A stretch of DNA of 64,000 bases from Rathayibacter rathayi (GCF_004011095.1 NZ_CP028129.1:248001-312000); one strand, 5' to 3'; shown: positions 18,713 to 25,949, counted from the stretch's first letter. Made by a program: numbers and translations. The notes: a model not told the origin generated them from the letters alone.

Positions 18713-18797
18713 GGAGGGCTGTCCGAGCGGCCGATGGAGCCAGTCTTGAAAACTGGTGGGCAGAGATGTCTCTAGGGTTCGAATCCCTAGCCCTCCG
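18713..18797 (+). tRNA. tRNA-Ser (anticodon UGA), integration target of the adjacent element
   Basis: An 85-base class II tRNA. Acceptor arms GGAGGGC (18713-18719) and GCCCTCC (18790-18796) pair, discriminator G at 18797, no encoded CCA. The anticodon stem CCAGT/ACTGG encloses CTTGAAA, giving UGA. A long variable arm follows, as expected for serine. The T-stem is TAGGG/CCCTA. A second copy of the 3' half sits at 24211-24263 with T-stem GTGGG/CCCAC, so the part of this gene downstream of the anticodon loop was most likely supplied by the integrating element. Confidence 0.96.
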
Positions 18798-18799
18798 CC
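18745..18799 (+). other. Left attachment site (attL) inside tRNA-Ser
   Basis: Repeated at 24211-24265. Identity begins with the first base of the anticodon loop and is unbroken for 20 bases, then continues with five substitutions through the end of the tRNA (GCCCTCCGCC in both). Starting at the anticodon loop suggests strand exchange there, a known sub-site for tRNA-targeting tyrosine integrases. Confidence 0.85.
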
Positions 18800-18826
18800 G
18801 GATGAAATGCCTGGTTGGCGGCTAGA

Positions 18827-20041
18827 TCACTCCGCCAGCAGTGGCAGGAGCGGAAGCTCGTCCTCGTCGGTTCGTGCCATCTGCGTGCCATAGCGGCTCT
18901 CGGAACCGCCTGCGAGGACCGCGTCGATGCCCGCCGCGATGACCTGTCCGCGCTCCGCGCCGACGTGCTGGTAGAGCATCGCCGCTTTCGCCGTCCGGTG
19001 CCCCGCGCGGTCCATCAGCTCGCGCAGGGTCGCCCCCGCCTGGGCCGCCGCGGTCAGCCCGGCGTGCCGGATGTCGTGCGGGTGGAACTGCGTCAAATCG
19101 AGGGCCGTCGTCGCCTTCCGCCACTGCCACTGGATCTGACCTCGGGAGATCGGTCGGCCGTCAGGACGAGCGAACAGCGGCGCCTTCCCGAACGACGATG
19201 CGCGTGAGTCGAGGTGCTCCCGCATGATGTCGACGACGGTCGCCGGGAGCGTGACTGTCCGCGAGGCTCCGGTCTTCGTCGGCGTCGTGACCTCCTCGCC
19301 TCCGACCGTGATCGTCTGCCTCTCGACGACGAGAGTCCCGGTGTCGAGGTCGAGGTCTCGACGCTCCAGCGCGACCAGCTCGCCGACGCGGAGGTGCGCG
19401 CCGAACGCGAGGACGAGCAGCGGCCGGTAGTCGGCGGGGTGCTCGGAGACGATGCGGGCGAAGGTGGGCGCGTCGAGGTGCGGTCGCTCCGGGCTCTTCG
19501 CGACTCCGGCGCCGACGATGCGGGCGGGGTTCTCGGCGATCAGCCGGTCGTTCACCGCGGTCGTCAGGATCGCCCTCAGGAGCGCGTACGCCTGCCGGAG
19601 CCGGGTCTCGCCCGTACCGCCGCGCTTCACGGCCGCAGAGGCCAGGGAGCGGCGGGTGGCGGCGTACCAGGAGCGCACGGTCGGGCCGGTGATCGCGCTG
19701 AGCGGCATCGCTTCGAGGCGGGCGAGCTGGTGGTCGAGGATGTCGAGGTACAGCTCGGCCGTGCGGGGTGCGAGCTTGCCGCGGGATCCGCCAGCGGCGA
19801 TCCAGGCGCGGGCGTACTCGCCGAATGGTCGCGCGCCCGAGCGGTGGTCGATGTAGCTCCCGCGGAGGCGATCGGCCTGCACCGCGGCGAGGTGGTCGAG
19901 GGCCTCCCGCTTCGTCACGAACGTCGTCGGCGCGTTCATCGGCCGCCCGGCCTCGTCGGGATAGCGGGCCTGCCAGCGGCCGCTCGGGAGCTTCCTCGTC
20001 GACCCGAAGCTCGCCCGGTTCGTCTTGCGAGTGCCGGTCAC
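18827..20041 (-). CDS. int: Tyrosine integrase of the tRNA-Ser element
   Basis: 404 residues, GTG start overlapping the stop of the upstream gene (GTGA). An N-terminal arm-binding domain (SFGSTRKLPSGRWQARYPDEAGR) and a core-binding SAM-like domain (FGEYARAWIA...LAPRTAELYLDILDHQL) precede the catalytic domain. The catalytic residues are visible: Arg in GAHLRVGELVALE, His-x-x-Arg in FHPHDIRHAGLT, His in GHRTAKAAMLYQHV and the Tyr nucleophile in the same motif. It directs integration and, with Xis, excision at tRNA-Ser. Its last codons (YGTQMART) contain two of the proposed arm-type sites. Confidence 0.95.
   Translation of the reverse strand: MTGTRKTNRASFGSTRKLPSGRWQARYPDEAGRPMNAPTTFVTKREALDHLAAVQADRLRGSYIDHRSGARPFGEYARAWIAAGGSRGKLAPRTAELYLDILDHQLARLEAMPLSAITGPTVRSWYAATRRSLASAAVKRGGTGETRLRQAYALLRAILTTAVNDRLIAENPARIVGAGVAKSPERPHLDAPTFARIVSEHPADYRPLLVLAFGAHLRVGELVALERRDLDLDTGTLVVERQTITVGGEEVTTPTKTGASRTVTLPATVVDIMREHLDSRASSFGKAPLFARPDGRPISRGQIQWQWRKATTALDLTQFHPHDIRHAGLTAAAQAGATLRELMDRAGHRTAKAAMLYQHVGAERGQVIAAGIDAVLAGGSESRYGTQMARTDEDELPLLPLLAE
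18874..18891 (+). promoter_or_regulatory. Putative integrase arm-type sites, left end
   Basis: Two GTGCCAT heptamers at 18874-18880 and 18885-18891, start-to-start 11 bases, within the 3' end of int. The right end of the element has the same pair at the same spacing and orientation plus a third copy. Position about 75-90 bases inside attL suits arm-type binding by a tyrosine integrase. This is inference from spacing and symmetry. Confidence 0.5.
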
Positions 20042-20685
20042 GTTCGGGCCTTCCGCTTCGGGGTGTAGAGGGGCTTCGACCAGTCGATTGCACGGACCTG
20101 CTCCGCGGCGGCGAGCGCTGGTCGAGCCCACCACGGCCCGTGGGGGAGCGGCGCATCTGTGAGGGCGTCCCGGAGCGCGATGGCGCGAGGGGTGGGTGAC
20201 TGGAGGGCCCCAGTCGTCGGCGGGGCCTCCAGGGCACGTAGGCGCTCGGCAAGCTCGGGGCGCGCCGCCGTCCGGTTCCGGATCGAGCGGATGAGGTGCT
20301 CGTACTCCTGCCAGTCGGACCGGATCGAGTTCAACCGCTCGGCCGCTTCCTCGATCATCCGGAGCCCCTCGGCTTCGAGCATCGCCGACTCCGGGAGGAG
20401 CAGCTCGGCGAGCGACTTGCGGAAGACCTTGGCGAAACCGATCGCCTCCTGGAGTGTGACGTTCCGGCGACCCGTCTTCGCCTCGGGATTCAGGATCTTC
20501 CAAATGCCCACCCGAGACGTCATGACAGGCGGCGTCAGCTGGCTGAGGGCCTTCGCGATCTGCGGTGCGGACCGGCCGTCCTCCTCGAACCACTGTTGTA
20601 ACCGCGGAGCGATCAACGCGGTGTCGCCGTAGCGGACCAACATCTGATCGAGGTTCTGCCACAGCTCTTCGGTCGCCTTTGCCAC
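20038..20685 (-). CDS. Putative element repressor (HTH DNA-binding protein)
   Basis: 215 residues. Segment SAPQIAKALSQLTPPVMTSRVGIWKILNPEAKTGRR reads as an XRE-like helix-turn-helix at about 38-75, followed by TLQEAIGFAKVFRKSLAELLLP, like the dimer region of phage-type regulators. The C-terminal half is helical (AERLNSIRSDWQEYEHLIRSIRNR) and basic at the end (TPKRKART). It is transcribed divergently from xis and coupled to int, the position of the master repressor (Stl-like) in phage-inducible islands. No specific family recognised; the repressor role is inference. Confidence 0.65.
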   Translation of the reverse strand: MAKATEELWQNLDQMLVRYGDTALIAPRLQQWFEEDGRSAPQIAKALSQLTPPVMTSRVGIWKILNPEAKTGRRNVTLQEAIGFAKVFRKSLAELLLPESAMLEAEGLRMIEEAAERLNSIRSDWQEYEHLIRSIRNRTAARPELAERLRALEAPPTTGALQSPTPRAIALRDALTDAPLPHGPWWARPALAAAEQVRAIDWSKPLYTPKRKART

Positions 20686-20788
20686 GAGCCCTCCGTTCCA
20701 AATCGGTCACACGATCGTAGCTCGTTTCGTTGTGCCAACGGAACCGGTCAGGCACAGTCGGTGACAACAGAGACCGGAAGGACCGACC
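20686..20788. promoter_or_regulatory. Divergent repressor/xis control region with inverted repeats
   Basis: A 103-base region between divergent starts. TGTGCC at 20731-20736 and GGCACA at 20751-20756 form an inverted repeat with a 14-base gap; GTTGTGCCAAC overlapping the first arm is itself a dyad. These are candidate operators for the repressor. A ribosome site GGAAGGA precedes xis. Confidence 0.5.
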
Positions 20789-21001
20789 ATGAAGAAGCTC
20801 AACCCCCTCTCCCCAGAGGAGAAGCTCGACCTCTTGCGGCAGCCCACCATCCGCCCCTCCGAGTGGCAGCGCATCAGCGGCCAGGGCAAGGGCCAGGTGT
20901 ACGCGGGCATCGCCGACGGCCAGATCCCGAGCATCCGCATCGGGCGCTCGATCCTCCTGCCGACCGCGCCGCTCCGCCGCCTCCTCGGCATCGAGCAGTG
21001 A
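20789..21001 (+). CDS. xis: Excisionase-like helix-turn-helix protein
   Basis: 70 residues, MKKLNPLSPEEKLDLLRQPT, then PSEWQRISGQGKGQVYAGIADGQIPSIRIGRSILLPTAPLRRLLG. The pattern of a short helix-turn-helix, then IPSIRIGRSILLPT, is the winged MerR/excisionase type that bends attachment-site DNA with integrase. First gene on the rightward strand, divergent from the repressor, as in phage-inducible islands. Good Shine-Dalgarno GGAAGGA six bases upstream. Confidence 0.8.
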   Translation: MKKLNPLSPEEKLDLLRQPTIRPSEWQRISGQGKGQVYAGIADGQIPSIRIGRSILLPTAPLRRLLGIEQ

Positions 21002-21025
21002 CCGGCCTCGGCGAGGGAGCAGAGG

Positions 21026-21712
21026 GTGGTGATCTCGATGGTTGACGTCAGGCTCCCGGAACGGTGGTTGAACGATCGCCGCATCCTTCTCCTGGGCGCT
21101 GAGGACTTCCGGACGTATGTGATCGCCCTGATGTGGGCAGTCGCCAACCGCACCGATGGATCGGTCACCCGGGAAGACCTCGCGCTCATGCCGCGTGTCT
21201 CCGATGGGTCGGTGCAGCGCTTCACCGACCTCGGCCTGTGGACGCCAGACGGGCAGGGGTGGCTGATCGACGACTTCTCCACCACCCAGACGAGCAAGCA
21301 CGATCTCGAAGTGCTGGAGAACGCCCGGCGCCGTGACCGCGAGAAGAAGCAGCGCCAGAGGTCGTCCAGCTCGTCCGGTGGCGAGTCGACCTGTCCCTCC
21401 TTCGGGACAGTCCCGGGGGATGTCCCAGGGGATGTGTCCCAGGGACATGACAGGCAGGCAGGAAAGGCAGGCAAGGAGAAGACAGGTTCCACTCTGGAGT
21501 CGATGCCACGCACTGCGTCGAAGGCACCGACCTCGACGTCGTCTGTCGCCGCGCCGGTGTCCGACCCGTGGACCGAGCCAGGCCCGTGGGCGGATGATGC
21601 TCAGCCTGCGGCGGAGGCCTTGAATGAGCGCGTCTTCGATGACGGCATCCGTCGCCGCGAGGTCGTCGTCGGTAACAAGCACTCGTGGGTGCCCGTCGAG
21701 GAGGTGAGCTGA
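21026..21712 (+). CDS. Putative replication-initiation protein (winged-helix N-terminus)
   Basis: 228 residues. The N-terminal ~90 (MVDVRLPERWLNDRRILLL, FRTYVIALMWAVANRTDGSVTREDLALMPRVSDGSVQRFTDLGLW, WLIDDF) reads as a winged-helix domain of the kind seen in actinophage and plasmid replication or DnaD-like proteins. The middle is basic and low-complexity, encoding VPGDVPGDV over a dense dyad-repeat cluster; the C-terminus (SDPWTEPGPWADD, VVVGNKHSWVPVEEV) is acidic. No helicase or primase motif is present. The GTG at 21026 has GGGAG six bases upstream; ATG 21038 is an alternative. Replication role is inference. Confidence 0.6.
   Translation: MVISMVDVRLPERWLNDRRILLLGAEDFRTYVIALMWAVANRTDGSVTREDLALMPRVSDGSVQRFTDLGLWTPDGQGWLIDDFSTTQTSKHDLEVLENARRRDREKKQRQRSSSSSGGESTCPSFGTVPGDVPGDVSQGHDRQAGKAGKEKTGSTLESMPRTASKAPTSTSSVAAPVSDPWTEPGPWADDAQPAAEALNERVFDDGIRRREVVVGNKHSWVPVEEVS
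21392..21447. repeat. Dense TGTCCC/GGGACA dyad cluster, candidate replication origin or operator
   Basis: Within 56 bases there are three TGTCCC (21392, 21421, 21435) and two GGGACA (21404, 21442). GGGACAGTCCC at 21404-21414 is a perfect 11-base palindrome. GGGATGT occurs at 21417 and 21429. It is followed at 21451-21472 by direct CAGGCAGG-type repeats. The cluster lies inside the putative rep gene, where many phages and islands keep iterons. Origin function is inference. Confidence 0.55.
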
Positions 21713-22014
21713 TGGCTGGTGTCGCTGTCTGGCCTGCTCGCGAGCCGGGGCGCCCTTACCGGTGGCTGTCCGATCTGACCTCCGATCGGGTCGCTCGGAC
21801 ATGCGGCGTGCACCCGGCGGAGGTGGACGACGCCGGGGTCTGCTCGCTCTGCGTGATCGCGTGGCGGCAGGGTCTGGGCGCTGATGATCCGTTCGCGTGG
21901 TCGACCTGCTCCGAGTGCCGCATGCCGGTGCACCCGGCCGTTGATGTCGGCAACGACCTCTGCCCGACGTGCGAACCGGAGTTCATCGGGTCCGCCGGCC
22001 TGGTGCTGTCGTGA
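21712..22014 (+). CDS. Small zinc-ribbon-like protein
   Basis: 100 residues, MAGVAVWPAREPGRPYRWLSDL. Four Cys pairs or half-pairs are visible: RTCGVHPAEVDDAGVCSLC and STCSECRMPVHPAVDVGNDLCPTC, consistent with two zinc-binding knuckles. There is no recognised catalytic domain; nucleic-acid or protein binding is likely. The ATG overlaps the previous stop and follows GAGGAGGTGAG, a strong ribosome site, so it is coupled to the putative rep gene. Confidence 0.7.
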   Translation: MAGVAVWPAREPGRPYRWLSDLTSDRVARTCGVHPAEVDDAGVCSLCVIAWRQGLGADDPFAWSTCSECRMPVHPAVDVGNDLCPTCEPEFIGSAGLVLS

Positions 22015-22271
22015 CCCCGTTGCCGCCCTCCGATGTCCGCGCCGATCGCTCGGAGGTCCGCGCTGATGCGCGCCGCGCCCTGCTCGACGACGGGGCTGAG
22101 GTCGACAGTCTCCGCTCTGCCGTCGCCTGGCTCGATGCCCGCGCCCCAGTGGTCGCGCGGATTATCCGCGCCGCTCTGATCGATGCGCGTCGTCAGGCCG
22201 CGGAGGCGCGCTCGGAAGCGCGCGAACTCCGCGAGCTGGTTCAGCGCTTCGACTCGGCGACCTTCCACTGA
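22011..22271 (+). CDS. Small alpha-helical hypothetical protein of the element
   Basis: 86 residues, GTG start overlapping the previous stop (GTGA). MTPLPPSDVRADRSEVRADARRALLDDG, then a hydrophobic helix (VDSLRSAVAWLDARAPVVARIIRAALIDA) and a charged heptad-like helix (RRQAAEARSEARELRELVQRF). Not recognised. Short arrays of such small coupled genes are usual in the early operons of phages and satellites. Confidence 0.6.
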   Translation: MTPLPPSDVRADRSEVRADARRALLDDGAEVDSLRSAVAWLDARAPVVARIIRAALIDARRQAAEARSEARELRELVQRFDSATFH

Positions 22272-22391
22272 GGGCCTCCGAGCGCCCGCTACTCGCTCAA
22301 CTCCTCGACCTCCCGCAGTTCGACGCTCATATTGCCGCCTGCGGGCTCCTGGGTCACTCCCGGCCCGCTACTCAAACGAAGGAAGGACCTC

Positions 22392-22997
22392 ATGATGACC
22401 GATGCAACTCCCCTCGAACAGGCGCAGGCCGATCTCGACGCGCTGGAGCAGCGCATCCGCGATGGCGAGGGGTCGCCCCTCGAACTCGGCGCCGCCCAGG
22501 CTCGCGTCGAAGTCGCTCGCCTCCGTGACGAGGGCACCCGCGCTCGCCAGCGCGCCGACCTCGCTCGCATCCGGGCGAACCAGGTTCGGAACGCGAAGCT
22601 CGCCGCGCTCGGCCAGCTGCACAACCGCCAGAACCTGCCCAAGGCGTACGACCGCGCTGTCGAGGCGTTCGAGGATCTCGTCCGCGCCGTCGAGAAGCAC
22701 AACGCCTGGATCGATGACACCGCGAAGGCTCTCGAAGCCGGAGGCGTCCCCGCCCTCGGCTGGGATCGCAAGCGGCCGGAGGGCTTCGACCCCGCTACCC
22801 ACGCGACCATCGAGGAAGGCGGGATCGTGTCGTCCGTGACCATCGCCGGAGAGTCCAGTCGCCGGGAGATCCCGGGCCTGTGGGCACGCGCCGCGTTCAA
22901 GGCGGTTGCGATCCGTCGGAAGCTCACCGACGGTCACGGCGCACTCCTGGAACGCGTGCTCGGCAAGGACATCCCGGACGCTCTCCGCGACCGCTAG
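22392..22997 (+). CDS. Coiled-coil hypothetical protein, last gene of the element's rightward operon
   Basis: 201 residues, start MMTDATPLEQAQADLDALEQ after GGAAGGA. Residues 5-75 are strongly helical and charged (EQAQADLDALEQRIRDGEG, RQRADLARIRANQVRNAK), probably a coiled coil. The C-terminal part (GVPALGWDRKRPEGFDP, ARAAFKAVAIRRKLTDGHG) has no recognised domain. Similar proteins in phages act as structural or capsid-related factors, but nothing here proves that. A strong terminator follows, closing the operon that begins at xis. Confidence 0.6.
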   Translation: MMTDATPLEQAQADLDALEQRIRDGEGSPLELGAAQARVEVARLRDEGTRARQRADLARIRANQVRNAKLAALGQLHNRQNLPKAYDRAVEAFEDLVRAVEKHNAWIDDTAKALEAGGVPALGWDRKRPEGFDPATHATIEEGGIVSSVTIAGESSRREIPGLWARAAFKAVAIRRKLTDGHGALLERVLGKDIPDALRDR

Positions 22998-23007
22998 CAG
23001 CACCGCG

Positions 23008-23045
23008 ACGAAGGCCCCGCGCTCACTCCGAGCCGGGGCCTTCGT
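23008..23045 (+). terminator. Strong hairpin terminator after the element's rightward operon
   Basis: Arms at 23008-23019 and 23034-23045 are exact complements (ACGAAGGCCCCG and its reverse), with an inner GCTC/GAGC extension beyond a single bulged C. It lies 10 bases after the stop at 22997. The outer stem resembles the rpoC terminator in this window. Confidence 0.8.
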
Positions 23046-23129
23046 GCGTCCGGCGCAGGACACTCATGGGCCAGGACATGTCTCGCGCGCGGGCGCGCGC
23101 GAGGCCAGGCCGTGCCCAGCGGCTCATCG

Positions 23130-23915
23130 TCAGGGCGCTTCACAGAGCCGGTCGAAGAGTGACCAGCCCTCCTTGAGGAGATGGTGGGCGGCGACGAAAG
23201 GCTCCGCGATGTGCTCAACATCTCCTCCCGCTGCACCGACGGCGAGGCCCGACAGACGGTCCCCTTTGAAGTTGTGCACGCGCTGGAACAAGCTCCAGCC
23301 GAGTACGTGAGCATCGGCGCTCATCTGCCTCCAAAGCAGCTTGATCGCCTCCTGTCGCGCCCGATCTGGGAAGCGGTACTCCACCGCCCAGCGGATGATG
23401 TCGGTCTGGCTCAACGCCGCCCGTCCGCGGCGAAGCTCCGTGATGCGAGCGATCCTCTCTCTCGACCACTCCGTCTGGAGGGGAATCTCGCGCCGCTCGT
23501 CCTCGCTGAGCTGCATCTTCGATGCTTCCTGGACGTACTTCTGACGCTCCCGGTACATCTCGCCCATCACCATCAGACCTCGCTCTTGACGCTCTGCGGG
23601 CTCCCTCGGTGCGAGTAACCAGACCGCCTGCGCCGCTCCGACGAGGGCGCTCCGAAGGACTGTGAAGTGCGCGCTCGGGTACCACTCGCCCGCCTCGACC
23701 GCAGTGGCTGCGAGGCGCAGGTGCTCACCCGAGAGGATCAGCGAAAGACGTGCTGTGTCGCTGATCCGATGCGACGAAAAGGGCGCATCATCTGCGGCCA
23801 GTTCACTGCCCGGTTGCGGCTCCTCCAGGCGACGTGCGCGCGCCTGCCAGCCCTTGAGATCCGGATAAGTGGCGCGCATCGCACGCAGCGCGTTTTCTGT
23901 CGACACGGTCGCCAT
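23130..23915 (-). CDS. Hypothetical cargo protein next to attR
   Basis: 261 residues from MATVSTENALRAMRATYPDLKGW; the frame is open to 24092 but the upstream part is Arg-rich without a convincing start. No family is recognised. It is predicted helical throughout, with HRISDTARLSLILSGEHLRLAATAVEAGEWYPSAHFTVLRSALVGAAQAVWLL, a charged central coil (ERQERGLMVMGEMYRERQKYVQEASKM) and a C-terminal segment (LLWRQMSADAHVLGWSLFQRV). It stands alone, opposite to its neighbours, between the operon terminator and attR. In prophages and satellites this slot often holds phage-interference or host-benefit genes. Confidence 0.6.
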   Translation of the reverse strand: MATVSTENALRAMRATYPDLKGWQARARRLEEPQPGSELAADDAPFSSHRISDTARLSLILSGEHLRLAATAVEAGEWYPSAHFTVLRSALVGAAQAVWLLAPREPAERQERGLMVMGEMYRERQKYVQEASKMQLSEDERREIPLQTEWSRERIARITELRRGRAALSQTDIIRWAVEYRFPDRARQEAIKLLWRQMSADAHVLGWSLFQRVHNFKGDRLSGLAVGAAGGDVEHIAEPFVAAHHLLKEGWSLFDRLCEAP

Positions 23916-24210
23916 CCTGGCGCGCTCGAAGCCTTCTGATCGAGCGGCAGACCGTTGTGTCGATTTCGCCCATGGCCGATTCCAACCCTCGCGCGGGCGC
24001 GCGCACCCGAGGCTCGCCACCTCAGGACGCCCCGGGCGGACAGGCCGACGAGCAGTCTTCGGGGCTCTCAGCTTTCGTGCCACTCGTGCCATCCGCGTGC
24101 CACTAGCAGCAGGTACGGCCCGAGATTCGCCGAGACGGGAAGGGACGACATCCGCGTAGTCCTGCGGATCTCCCCGTCATTCCGTGGTCAATTCGAGCCC
24201 GCCGACCTGA
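23916..24210. other. Gene-free right end of the element
   Basis: About 295 bases between the cargo gene start and attR. It holds the three GTGCCA-type sites (24077-24103) and an alternating GC-rich stretch near 23989-24004. No coding sequence is supported. It would form half of attP after excision. Confidence 0.55.
24077..24103 (+). promoter_or_regulatory. Putative integrase arm-type sites, right end
   Basis: GTGCCAC at 24077-24083, GTGCCAT at 24086-24092 and GTGCCAC at 24097-24103. The last two keep the 11-base start-to-start spacing of the left-end pair, and the local sequence CGTGCCATCYGCGTGCCAY is shared. About 110-130 bases inside attR. Confidence 0.5.
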
Positions 24211-24265
24211 CTTGAAAACTGGTGGGCAGAAATGTCTCGTGGGTTCGAATCCCACGCCCTCCGCC
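24211..24265 (+). other. Right attachment site (attR): displaced 3' half of tRNA-Ser
   Basis: Starts at the anticodon loop (CTTGAAAACTGG) and runs to the discriminator G at 24263, with T-stem GTGGG/CCCAC. No matching 5' half precedes it, so it is not a working tRNA. It is most simply the original host 3' end, displaced when the element inserted. Confidence 0.88.
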
Positions 24266-24522
24266 CATGCCGTTCCTCCCTGCCCTGCTCGATCCGCTGC
24301 GTGATCGGGAGCACGACGGCGGGGTTCACCTCCGGCGAGGTGATCCCGTTTCTCCGCGACGCCTGTCGGGCAGGGGCTGGTCCGCCCCGCACCTCCGAGG
24401 CATTCTCGCTGTGCCGTTGCGAAGAGATGAGGATCTATGTTACGGTCCCGAGCAATCCGCATTTATCGGGGCCGTCGTGACGGAAAGTCGGCGCGTACTG
24501 CGGTCTTTCTGAGGAGGAGCTC

Positions 24523-25827
24523 ATGGCATCACATCGAAGGGGCGTGCTCGCACTGGCAGTGTGCGTAGCCGCGACAACCGTCCTCACCGCGGCGGCCTCA
24601 TACCCCGACAGTCGTCCCCCCGCAGCCCCGGCGGACACGAGCGACGCGCTCGTCGCGGCGCTCGGCACCGGGGCCGTCGAGAACCAACGCCTCCTGGGTG
24701 AGCTGAAGTCCTGGATCCTCGCGCAGCCGGACGTCGACTCCAGCGGCTACATCGACCAGGTGAACGACGCAGAGAACGGGTCGGTCCGGCTCCTCTGGAG
24801 CGGCCAGTCGCCCCTGCGGGAAGCCGCTGTCAATCGGGCTGCAGAACTGGGGATCGACGCGGTCATCGAGGAGCGGCCGTACAGCCTCGCCCGGATCGAC
24901 GAGATCGCGTCGGCGGTGCTCGAGCATGCGGACGACATCACGGCGGCGGGCTTTACGGTGTCGAGTGTCGTCGGCGTGCAGGCCGACACCGCGGGAATCC
25001 AGGTCGAGGGGGACTTTGTCCGCGGGCCCGTCAACGATCAGGCTCGGGATAGCCTGCTAGAGAGCGTCAAAACGGTTGTCGCCGGGGTTGCCGGCGTCGC
25101 GCTCGACGTCCTCCCCGGGCACGGCGTGTCGACGGCAGGCGGAACGCGCGCCGACTCGACGGCACCGTTCTTCGCCGGGTCCTACATCCAGATGCAAGCC
25201 AGTGAATCGACCTGCTCGACCGGCTTCTCGATGAGGGTCAACGGAGTCGACCACGCCACGACGGCGCGGCACTGCGACCCGCGCGGCGACGTCTTCCGGG
25301 CGCGCGACGGGAAAGCCATCGTCGGGAGCGGCCTCGTCACCTCCCGCGACGGCGCCATGACCGTCCTGACCGGCCCAGGGACCGGGCGCACGTTCGACGG
25401 AGCCTGGAACGACGCGAAGGGCTACAACAAGCGCGTCCACAACCGCTACGACGTGGGCTTGAACGACCGGGTCTGCACCAGCGGCGGCAACTCGGGCGTC
25501 CACTGCGGCATCAAGGTCACGGCCACCGCGGTCTACGCGGACGACGGATCGGGGCGCTTCTCGAACGTCCGCGGGGAACAGCAGAATTCGGGCGCGATCG
25601 CGGCGATCCAGGGAGACAGCGGCGGTCCCGTCTTCGTGCCCTACGGGGGCGCTCTCAACGGGTATGTGGGCGCTGTGGGGATGATCCAGTTCGTCCAGGA
25701 CGCCTCGACGAAGGGCTGCGGGTCGGTCCATGATAGTGGCGGCAAATGCAGCCGGACGGTGCTCTTCTCGACGATCGAGACGATCGAGCGCCGCGGCGAG
25801 ATCGGCGCGACCCTGGTGACAGAGTGA
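24523..25827 (+). CDS. Secreted trypsin-like serine protease
   Basis: 434 residues. A signal peptide spans about 1-27 (GVLALAVCVAATTVLTAAAS). A pro-region follows to about 200 (VRLLWSGQSPLREAAVNRAAELG), as in alpha-lytic-type proteases. The catalytic domain shows TARHCD with His250, a candidate Asp276 in SRDGAMTVL, and GDSGGPVFVPYGG with Ser366; three or more Cys pairs suggest disulfides. Such enzymes are exported; relatives in plant-associated Microbacteriaceae (Chp/Pat-1 type) can be virulence factors, but membership in that group is not shown. Strong ribosome site GAGGAGGAG upstream. It lies just outside the integrated element. Confidence 0.88.
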   Translation: MASHRRGVLALAVCVAATTVLTAAASYPDSRPPAAPADTSDALVAALGTGAVENQRLLGELKSWILAQPDVDSSGYIDQVNDAENGSVRLLWSGQSPLREAAVNRAAELGIDAVIEERPYSLARIDEIASAVLEHADDITAAGFTVSSVVGVQADTAGIQVEGDFVRGPVNDQARDSLLESVKTVVAGVAGVALDVLPGHGVSTAGGTRADSTAPFFAGSYIQMQASESTCSTGFSMRVNGVDHATTARHCDPRGDVFRARDGKAIVGSGLVTSRDGAMTVLTGPGTGRTFDGAWNDAKGYNKRVHNRYDVGLNDRVCTSGGNSGVHCGIKVTATAVYADDGSGRFSNVRGEQQNSGAIAAIQGDSGGPVFVPYGGALNGYVGAVGMIQFVQDASTKGCGSVHDSGGKCSRTVLFSTIETIERRGEIGATLVTE

Positions 25828-25949
25828 CCGTCGACGGACCGCAGCGTTCTCCTGCGCCGCGGTGCACTCTGTATAGGATGGCGCGATGCCCGGGGCCGAT
25901 CGCCGGCTCCACCTGTGGGCACAACTGACGCCTCGACACCGGGAGACGG

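Larger units (their letters stand above)
18745..24265. mobile_element. 5.5 kb integrated element in tRNA-Ser, satellite-like
   Basis: Bounded by the repeated tRNA-Ser 3' half. Order from left: integrase and repressor-like gene (both -); a divergent control region; Xis, putative replication protein and three small genes (+); a terminator; an isolated gene (-); attR. There are no capsid, tail, terminase, lysis, relaxase or FtsK/Tra transfer genes, so it cannot move or be packaged alone. The int-repressor divergent from xis-rep layout matches phage-inducible chromosomal islands; a reduced actinomycete integrative element or prophage remnant are alternatives. Both ends carry matching GTGCCA-type sites, so excision looks possible. 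Confidence 0.85.

Noticed and set aside
23082..23103. GC-alternating hairpin CTCGCGCGC/GCGCGCGAG and a similar stretch at 23989-24004
   Set aside because: They bracket the cargo gene, but such runs arise easily at this GC content and the second is imperfect; not enough to call paired elements.
24211..24265. Second tRNA-Ser gene
   Set aside because: Only the part from the anticodon loop onward is present; no acceptor 5' strand, D-arm or left anticodon stem.
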